Below are positions 57,998 to 64,000 of a stretch of 64,000 nt of DNA, piece after piece. The position numbers were made by a program, and so were the translations under genes. The notes below the pieces were generated by a model. That model worked only from the letters and a program-made list of their open reading frames with translations, was not told where the DNA came from and did not search any database. Source of the DNA: CAZTQN01 sp964615765 (GTDB lineage: Bacteria; Planctomycetota; Phycisphaerae; Phycisphaerales; UBA1924); the NCBI GenBank assembly GCA_964615765.1, contig CAZTQN010000003.1, positions 62,001-126,000 on the forward strand, read 5' to 3'. Position 1 is the stretch's first letter; each line of letters starts with the position of its first letter.

Positions 57998-59620
57998 TTA
58001 ACTCCACACCCCGTGCACGAACCACCGCGCCCCGCCCGCACGACGCACCAGCCACACCCACACGCCCGTCTCATCCAGGCAGACCGCGTAGTACTCCCGG
58101 TCCGCGTCGCTCCGCGCCTCGCCCCACGCCGCGTCCACGCGCCACCACTCCCCGCCGATCCGCTCCGGCCCGACACACGCCGACACGCCGTGCTCCACCC
58201 CGCGCCAGCGCACGCGGTGCACCGGCCCGTCCGGCGTCAGCGCGATGACCTCGGCCGGCTCCGGCTGCTCCAGCAGCACCGTCGGGCGATCCGCCTCCGT
58301 CACGCCCGCCGCCACCGCGTCCTCATCACCCACACCCGTCCACGCCCACGCCCGCTCCGGCACGTGCGACTCGCGCAAACACGCCCGCCGCACACGCTCC
58401 ACGCCCAGCCGGTTCACCAGCGTGTCGACCAGTTCCTCGCCCGCGCGCCGAACCTCCCGCTCGCGCACGCCCGCGCCCGTCGCCACGTGCTCGGCCTGCT
58501 CATGCCGCAGTCGCCCCACCGCCGACGCACGCACACGCACCGCCTCAACCCCGAACCCGCCGAATCCCAGGTTCGCCTTCTCCAGCTTCGGGCGCGCCAG
58601 CGTCCACAACTTCTTAAAATCGCGGCTGGGCCGCCCGAGCACGATCTCAAACCGCTCCGGCTCCAAGTGCGACCGCACCAGTTCGATCTCCACCCGCCGC
58701 GCCCCGCACTCCCGCACACCCAGCCGCGCACACACCACGCCCAAGAGCCCACGCAGCGCACACTCGACCGCCTCAAACCGATCCGTCGGCCCGTCGAAGA
58801 CGCGCTCCACCGCCGGCGGGGGCGACGGACGCACCGGCGCGATCGCCTCCATCGCTTGCCCCAGCGCCTGATCCAGCCGAAGCAGCACCTGATCCCCAAA
58901 CCGCGCCGGCAACGCCGACCGCGGCATGTCCAGCACCTGCCCAACCCGCTCGATCCCCACCTCGCGCAGTTGCCCCGCCGCCGCCGCATCAATCCGCAGC
59001 GCCTCCAGCGGCAGCCCGCTCATCGCGCTCGCCACCTCACCACGACCGCTCTCGACCACCGCGCACGCCGCTTCGCTAAACCGGGCCACGCCCCACGCGC
59101 ACCCGAACGTCGGCGCAATCGCGGCCCGCGCGACAAACCCCAGCCGCGCCAGCCCGTCCACCACCCGCTCCACCAGCCCCCGCTCGCCCCCGAACAGGTG
59201 CGCACACCCGCTGACATCCAGCAAGAGCCCGTCCGGCTCATCGCTCGCCGTATCGACCGCGACCATCGGCGCAAACCGCTGCGCCCACACCGCCAGTCGC
59301 ACCAGCCCGCCCCGATCCGCCGCGGCGTCAAACGCCTCCACCCGAGGCGGGCTTCCTCCAAACAGCGCCCGCGCCTGCGTCAGCGCTATGCCGGGCCGAA
59401 CACCAACCTCCGCCGCCCGCGCACAGCACCGCGCCACCACCCGGCGCTGCCGCTCGGCTCGAACCAGCAGCAGCGGCGCCCCGCCAACGCCATCCCGCTC
59501 ACGCCGTTCGCGTCGCAGCAGCCGATCGGTCGACCACGACGGCAGCCACACCGCCATCGCCCGCCGCCCGCCCGTGGCTGCGCCCATCAACATCCCAGAC
59601 CCCGAGCGTTCCGGTGTCAT
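57998..59620 (-). CDS. imuB: ImuB, Y-family polymerase-like adaptor
   Basis: 540 residues. MAVWLPSWSTDRLLRR starts the Y-family-like fold; SEAACAVVESG and GQVLDMPRSALPARFG follow. ImuB in other bacteria lacks catalytic residues and links DnaE2 to the sliding clamp. Start: ATG 59620 has GAGG upstream but overlaps imuA by 122 nt; ATG 59557 (MAVWLP) matches where family similarity begins and overlaps by 59 nt. Either gives coupling. Confidence 0.88.
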   Translation of the reverse strand: MTPERSGSGMLMGAATGGRRAMAVWLPSWSTDRLLRRERRERDGVGGAPLLLVRAERQRRVVARCCARAAEVGVRPGIALTQARALFGGSPPRVEAFDAAADRGGLVRLAVWAQRFAPMVAVDTASDEPDGLLLDVSGCAHLFGGERGLVERVVDGLARLGFVARAAIAPTFGCAWGVARFSEAACAVVESGRGEVASAMSGLPLEALRIDAAAAGQLREVGIERVGQVLDMPRSALPARFGDQVLLRLDQALGQAMEAIAPVRPSPPPAVERVFDGPTDRFEAVECALRGLLGVVCARLGVRECGARRVEIELVRSHLEPERFEIVLGRPSRDFKKLWTLARPKLEKANLGFGGFGVEAVRVRASAVGRLRHEQAEHVATGAGVREREVRRAGEELVDTLVNRLGVERVRRACLRESHVPERAWAWTGVGDEDAVAAGVTEADRPTVLLEQPEPAEVIALTPDGPVHRVRWRGVEHGVSACVGPERIGGEWWRVDAAWGEARSDADREYYAVCLDETGVWVWLVRRAGGARWFVHGVWS

Positions 59621-60449
59621 ACCGCCGCCTCACAACCCAGCGGCGTGCGCCGCGGGTGGTCATCTCAGGCCGCAGTCCCTTGCAGCGCAGCAGTTCGACC
59701 GCCCATCCCTGGCGCTCGCCGCTCGTGTCATGCCCACTCATCCCACTCGTCCCGTCCGCCCGCGGCAGGGCCCGCACTCCGAGCGCCCGCACCTGCCAGC
59801 GCGTGCGGGCCGCGGAAATCTCCCCGCGTTCCCACGACGGGCGAGCCAGCAGCACCGCCGTCCCCCCCGCCCCCCCCGTCCCGCCCGCCCCTGCCGACGC
59901 CGCGAGTTGCAGCCGGCGCGACTCGGCGATGCTCAGCCCGCGCCCGTCGCCGATGACCAGCGCCACGCCGGCACACCGGGCCGCCTGCTCGATCGCCCAC
60001 ACCCCCTCGCCGCGGGTCCGCACGTCGACGAACACCGACTGATCCAGCAGCGCCCGATCCAGCCCCCCATCACCCGCGCCGGCACGCCGCACCAGCGACG
60101 GCGGATACGCCCAGCACCGCCGCCCCACCCACACCACACGCCCGCCCACACGCGCGCCCGCACGCCCCTCCACGCGCCCTACTGCCGCCCACGCCAGATC
60201 GATCAGCACCGCCATCGGCGGGAGCCACACCTCCCCGCCGCCCTCCTCCCCGAACCACTCATGCACGCCCGGCTCGAGCGCCACCGCACGCGGCTCGACC
60301 GCGTCCATGCCCGCGCCCGCAGGGCCAACGCGCCCGACACAATCAGCCGGGGCCACATGCTCGGCAAACCCGGCCCAGTGCGCTCCGCCCCCCGCCAGCC
60401 CTTCCAGGGCCCGAGCCGCTGCCAGCCGCCGGTTGTGCGCGTCCACCAT
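59499..60449 (-). CDS. imuA: ImuA, RecA/SulA-like mutasome protein
   Basis: 316 residues. RecA-fold features remain: a central LLDQSVFVDVRTRGEGVWAIEQ and ALVIGDGRGLSIAESRRLQLAA, as in ImuA/SulA-like proteins. It is assigned chiefly by position in the imuA-imuB-dnaE2 order. Long Gly/Ala runs interrupt it, so parts are loosely conserved. ATG 60449 with GGAG 8 nt upstream. First gene of the operon. Confidence 0.82.
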   Translation of the reverse strand: MVDAHNRRLAAARALEGLAGGGAHWAGFAEHVAPADCVGRVGPAGAGMDAVEPRAVALEPGVHEWFGEEGGGEVWLPPMAVLIDLAWAAVGRVEGRAGARVGGRVVWVGRRCWAYPPSLVRRAGAGDGGLDRALLDQSVFVDVRTRGEGVWAIEQAARCAGVALVIGDGRGLSIAESRRLQLAASAGAGGTGGAGGTAVLLARPSWERGEISAARTRWQVRALGVRALPRADGTSGMSGHDTSGERQGWAVELLRCKGLRPEMTTRGARRWVVRRRYDTGTLGVWDVDGRSHGRAAGDGGVAAVVVDRSAAATRTA

Positions 60450-60478
60450 CGCCGATACTCCATTGATCGGACTTTGAT

Positions 60479-60507
60479 AGGGTAGAACACGAACCGTACA
60501 GCGTCAA
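60479..60507 (-). promoter_or_regulatory. Candidate promoter of the imuA-imuB-dnaE2 operon
   Basis: Minus strand TTGACG (60507-60502), 17 nt, TACCCT (60484-60479). The spacer carries GTTCGTGTTC, two GTTC tetramers, where an SOS repressor could bind. No canonical LexA box of E. coli, Bacillus or alphaproteobacterial type is seen. Confidence 0.45.
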
Positions 60508-60594
60508 GGCAACGGGCACGTGGAAAGGGCGGGCCGAAGGGGGCACTACAGTGCAACAGCCGACGGGCCCGAGGCCGCGATCGCGAGGACATCC

Positions 60595-60825
60595 ATGATC
60601 ACCACGCTGACCAAGCACGGAGACCGGTACGCGATCGTCATCGATCAGCCGCTGCTGGATCAGTTGAAGATCAACCCCGACACCCCGCTGGAAGTCTCCA
60701 GCGACGGCCACGTGCTGACGATCGTGCCGGCGACGCAAGCCCATCACGCCGAACGCGTCCGGGCGGCAATCAACCAAGTCAACGCCCAGCACGCCGGGGC
60801 GCTGCGCCGGCTCGCCACCGCGTAA
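60595..60825 (+). CDS. AbrB/MazE-fold (SpoVT-type) DNA-binding protein, solitary
   Basis: 76 residues. MITTLTKHGDRYAIVIDQPLL and LEVSSDGHVLTIVP form the swapped-hairpin AbrB/MazE fold. Such proteins are antitoxins or regulators; the downstream gene is metH on the opposite strand and no toxin is adjacent. ATG 60595 with GAGG 6-7 nt upstream. Divergent from imuA across 145 bp. Confidence 0.8.
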   Translation: MITTLTKHGDRYAIVIDQPLLDQLKINPDTPLEVSSDGHVLTIVPATQAHHAERVRAAINQVNAQHAGALRRLATA

Positions 60826-60830
60826 CCACC

Positions 60831-63800
60831 TCACACGTTGAAGTACTTCGCCTCCGGGTGGTGCACGATGATCGCTGACGTGCTCTGCTCCGGGTCGATT
60901 TGCCAGTTCTCCGTCAGCACGCACCCGATCCGCGTCGGGTCGATCAGCTTCCACAGCCGGTCCTGGTCGCTCATGTCCGGGCACGCCGGGTACCCGAACG
61001 AGTACCGCGACCCGCGGTAGTGCTGCGTGAACAGCTCCTTCACCCGCGGCGAGTCGTCCCCCGCGATCCCCAGCTCCTGCCGCATCCGCTTGTGCCAGAA
61101 CTCCGCCAGCGCTTCCGCCGTCTCCACGCCCAGCCCGTGCAGATACAGATAGTTCGTGTAGTCATTGGCCGCGAACAGCTTCTGCGCTTCCTCGCTGGCC
61201 CGCTTGCCCATCGTCACGCAGTGCAGCCCCAGCACATCCACCCGCCCGGTCTCCACCGGCGCGAAGTAGTCCGCGATGCACAGCCGCTTGCCGCTCGGCT
61301 GCCGCGGGAAGCGGAACCGCTCGATCTCACGCCGCTGACCCGGCGCCCTGGGCGTCCCGCCCGTGCCCGCGCCGATCCCCACCGACTCCGGCTCCCACAC
61401 CACCACATCGTCCCCGTCGCTGTTGACCGGGAAGTACCCGTACACCACCGACGGCTGCAGGATCCGCTTCTCGCGGCACTCGGCCTTCAGCCGCTCAAAG
61501 ATCGGCGTGATCGTGTCTTCCAGCAGCGCCTCGTACGCCGCGTCGCTCAGCGCGCCCTTCTTCACCTGCCACTGCCCGCGGAACAGCGCCACCGGGTTGA
61601 TGAACGGGTAGATCTGCCCGAGGTCGATGTCCGTCACGACGCGCGAGCCCCAGAACGGCGGCGTCGGGATCCGCGACGGCTCCAGCACCTCCACCGCCGA
61701 CCGCACCCGCTCCGCCACCGCCACCCCGCCACCGGCTTCCTTCTCCGATTCAAACGCGCTCTGCCGCTTGCCCTGCTCCGCACGCGACCGCGCGATCGCC
61801 TCTTCGGCGCTCGTCCGTTTGCCCAGCCGCTCTTCGATCGCGGTCACCAGCGCGCCCGTCGTCCCGCCGACGATGTGGTCCATCGTCGACAGCCCCTCGA
61901 ACGCGTCCTTCCCGTAGAACACCTCGCCCGCGTACTGCTTGCGCAGGTGCCCCTCGCAGTAGTGCCGCGTCAGCGCCGCCCCGCCCAGGAGCACCGGCAC
62001 CGTCAACCCCATCGCCCGCATCTCGTGCAGGTTCTCTTCCATCACGTTGACGGACTTGACCAGGAGCCCCGACATCCCGATCGCGTCGGCCTTGGTCTCT
62101 TTCCACTTCTCCACGATCGACGAGATCGGCTGCTTGATCCCGATGTTGTACACCGTGTACCCGTTGTTCGACAGGATGATGTCCACCAGGTTCTTGCCGA
62201 TGTCGTGCACGTCCCCCTTCACCGTCGCCAGGACGATCTTCCCCTTGGTCTGCCCCTCCACCTTCTCCATGTACTTCTCAAGATGGGCCACCGCCATCTT
62301 CATCACCTCGGCGCTCTGCAGCACGAACGGCAGCTGCATCTGCCCCGAGCCGAACAGCTCGCCCACCGTCTTCATCCCGTCCAGCAGGTGGTCGTTGATG
62401 ATCGCCAGCGGCGCGTACTTCTCCCGCGCGGCTTCCAGCGTCTCCACCAGCCCCTGCTTGTCCCCATCAATGATGTGCCCGCGCAGCCGCTCCTCCAGCG
62501 TCTGCTGCTTCTTCTCCTTCACCGTCGCCGCACCCGCCGTCGCATCCTTAAACAACTCCACAAACGCCTGCAGCGGATCGAACGACTGCGCCCCCCCTGC
62601 TGGCACAGGCGTCCCGCCTGCGATGCGCGCCGGCAGCCCCGTCCCCCCCGCGCTCACGTCCCGCCGGTCATAGATCACATCCAGCGCCGCGTCCCACTGC
62701 TCCTGCGGGATCTTGTTCTTCGGCAGGATCTTCGAGAAGTGCAGGATCGCCCCCGTCAGCCCGGCCTCACGCAGCTCGTGCAGGAACGCGCTGTTCAGCA
62801 CGACGCGCGCCATCGGCTTGAGCCCGAAGCTCACGTTGCTCAGCCCGCACGTCGTCTGGCACTCCGGCATCGCCGCCGCGATCAGCCGCACGCCCTCGAT
62901 CGTCTCCATCGCGCTCCGCCGATCGGTCTCCATCCCCGTCGACACTGGCAGCACCAAGGGGTCGAAGATGAGATCCTCGGCCTTCAGCCCGTGCACGCTG
63001 GTCGCGCGCTCGTACCCCCGCCGCGCGATCGCGAGCTTCCGCTCGCGCGTCCGCGCCATCGACGCTTCCTTGTCCTCGTCGATCGACCCGATCACCAGCC
63101 CCGCCCCGTACGTCTTCGCCAGCCGGCAGATCTCGTCGAACTTGTGCTCCCCGTCCTCGAAGTTCGCCGAGTTGATGATGCACTTGCCCGGCGCGTGCTT
63201 CAGCCCCGCCTCCAGCGTCTTGAGCTGCGTCGAGTCCAGCATCAGCGGCGCGTCCACCTGCCGCACCACCCGTTTGACGATCTCCGCCATGTCCTTCGCG
63301 TTGTCGCGGCCGGCGTAGTCGACGTTCAGGTCCAGCACGTTGGCCCCGTCGTGCCGCATCTGGTCGCGCGCCAGCGCGATGATCCCGTCCCAGTCCTCCG
63401 CCTCCAGAAGCTGCTTGAACTTCTTGCTCCCCGAGGCGTTCATCCGCTCGCCCACGTTCAGGAAGCTGTTCTCCTGCCGATACTCCGTCGGCTGGTACAA
63501 ACTCGACACGCCCGGCGTCGGCGACGGCTTGGGCGCGATCCGCGTCCGGTCCTTCGCCACCGGCAGCGTCTCCACCGCCTTCGCGAGCAGCCGGATGTGC
63601 TCCGGCGTGGTCCCGCAGCACCCGCCCACGATGTCCACGTGCGACTCGTCGATGAACTTCACCATCGCATCGACAAACGGCTCGGGCTTGAGGGGGTACT
63701 CCGTCCGCCCCTCGACCAGCACCGGCAGCCCCGCGTTGGGCAGCACGCTGATCCGCCGACCAGCCTTGCCCCCGCCGAAGTGCTTGCTCAGCCAGTGCAC

Positions 63801-64000
63801 ATGCTCGCTCATCTCCGTCGGGCCCGTGGCGCAGTTGAGCCCGATGGAGAGAATCGGGAACTGCGACAGCGCGGCCGCCGCGCCCTCGATCGACGTCCCC
63901 AGCAGCATCGTCCCCGTCGTCTCGATCGTGACCGACACCATGATCGGGACGTCGTCCGTGCTCAAGCCGCGCTCCGTGAGCGCCGCCAGGCACGCGTTGA
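60831..64000 (-). CDS. metH: Cobalamin-dependent methionine synthase, 5' end outside window
   Basis: At least 1,056 residues; the frame is open to the window edge, so the start lies beyond. Order: end of the homocysteine domain with zinc Cys pair GGCCGTTPEH, pterin-binding domain (MNASGSKKFKQL, LDLNVDYAGRDN), cobalamin domain with the His ligand in DVHDIGKN, and the activation domain ending SRYSFGYPACPDMSDQ...HHPEAKYFNV. It transfers the methyl group from methyltetrahydrofolate to homocysteine. The linker before the cobalamin cap contains an inserted Gly/Pro-rich segment encoded by palindrome copy 2 (62606-62620). Convergent with the AbrB gene (5 bp apart). Confidence 0.96.
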   Translation of the reverse strand, partial: NACLAALTERGLSTDDVPIMVSVTIETTGTMLLGTSIEGAAAALSQFPILSIGLNCATGPTEMSEHVHWLSKHFGGGKAGRRISVLPNAGLPVLVEGRTEYPLKPEPFVDAMVKFIDESHVDIVGGCCGTTPEHIRLLAKAVETLPVAKDRTRIAPKPSPTPGVSSLYQPTEYRQENSFLNVGERMNASGSKKFKQLLEAEDWDGIIALARDQMRHDGANVLDLNVDYAGRDNAKDMAEIVKRVVRQVDAPLMLDSTQLKTLEAGLKHAPGKCIINSANFEDGEHKFDEICRLAKTYGAGLVIGSIDEDKEASMARTRERKLAIARRGYERATSVHGLKAEDLIFDPLVLPVSTGMETDRRSAMETIEGVRLIAAAMPECQTTCGLSNVSFGLKPMARVVLNSAFLHELREAGLTGAILHFSKILPKNKIPQEQWDAALDVIYDRRDVSAGGTGLPARIAGGTPVPAGGAQSFDPLQAFVELFKDATAGAATVKEKKQQTLEERLRGHIIDGDKQGLVETLEAAREKYAPLAIINDHLLDGMKTVGELFGSGQMQLPFVLQSAEVMKMAVAHLEKYMEKVEGQTKGKIVLATVKGDVHDIGKNLVDIILSNNGYTVYNIGIKQPISSIVEKWKETKADAIGMSGLLVKSVNVMEENLHEMRAMGLTVPVLLGGAALTRHYCEGHLRKQYAGEVFYGKDAFEGLSTMDHIVGGTTGALVTAIEERLGKRTSAEEAIARSRAEQGKRQSAFESEKEAGGGVAVAERVRSAVEVLEPSRIPTPPFWGSRVVTDIDLGQIYPFINPVALFRGQWQVKKGALSDAAYEALLEDTITPIFERLKAECREKRILQPSVVYGYFPVNSDGDDVVVWEPESVGIGAGTGGTPRAPGQRREIERFRFPRQPSGKRLCIADYFAPVETGRVDVLGLHCVTMGKRASEEAQKLFAANDYTNYLYLHGLGVETAEALAEFWHKRMRQELGIAGDDSPRVKELFTQHYRGSRYSFGYPACPDMSDQDRLWKLIDPTRIGCVLTENWQIDPEQSTSAIIVHHPEAKYFNV
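62606..62620. repeat. 15-bp perfect palindrome, copy 2 (inside metH)
   Basis: CAGGCGTCCCGCCTG, identical to 22619-22633. Encodes part of an extra Gly/Pro-rich linker (ARIAGGTPVPAGG) in MetH that is not expected in the family. Confidence 0.75.

Overview
The window is about 70% GC and is packed with genes on both strands. The host is most likely a member of the Planctomycetota, probably of the Phycisphaerae type. This is an inference from four things seen in the sequence: two exported proteins with planctomycetal LEPR-XLL-like N-termini; three membrane proteins with the zinc ribbon CxxCxYxLxG...C(S/P)ECG; a cbb3 oxidase with CcoN and CcoO fused; and a Rho factor with a very long Gly/Arg-rich N-terminal region. 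I see no tRNA, rRNA, CRISPR array, prophage or insertion sequence. It looks like core chromosome with accessory resistance and repair modules.

Layout. 1-5.8 kb: two secreted, modular proteins (a subtilase cut by the window edge and a CAP protein) in one probable operon. 5.9-10 kb: an aminotransferase, a ferredoxin-NADP reductase, YbjQ, a zinc-ribbon membrane protein and a DUF4126 protein. 10.1-12.6 kb: an arsenic operon (arsR-arsC-arsM-aquaglyceroporin) behind a palindromic operator. 12.6-13.9 kb: a facing pair, an outer-membrane barrel and a heavy-metal-binding lipoprotein. 14-19.7 kb: a zinc-ribbon protein, a YeaH/YhbH-type protein, a flippase-like membrane protein, a large TPR protein and a small membrane protein. 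19.9-24.8 kb: rho with a long structured leader, a PH-domain/CoaE fusion and hpt.

24.9-36.3 kb: an Rrf2-type iron-sulfur regulator diverges from a complete cbb3 oxidase locus (ccoNO-Q-P-G-H-TauE/SafE-like-I-S, mostly with 4-bp stop/start overlaps), followed by a TerC-PGPGW fusion. This locus makes the high-affinity terminal oxidase, supplies its copper and assembles it. 36.4-45.8 kb: an entericidin-like peptide, clpX with a clear intrinsic terminator, several hypothetical proteins, an SDR, a GT-C/TPR membrane protein and a DUF4139 protein. 46-54.5 kb: a large FAD/Fe-S dehydrogenase, a CDGSH protein, MoxR, a zinc-ribbon protein coupled to a zincin, a degenerate QueC-like protein, an ACT protein and an ErpA-type Fe-S carrier.

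54.7-60.4 kb: the translesion mutasome operon imuA-imuB-dnaE2, then a solitary AbrB/MazE-like protein, then the 3' part of metH running off the right edge.

Recurrent small-scale structure is the other theme. A 38-bp repeat occurs in two intergenic leaders. A 15-bp palindrome is shared by the rho leader and the metH coding region. A perfect palindrome sits inside a membrane-protein gene. Short in-frame tandem repeats occur in moxR and a second gene. Most long open frames antisense to these genes are GC-rich shadows and are left out.
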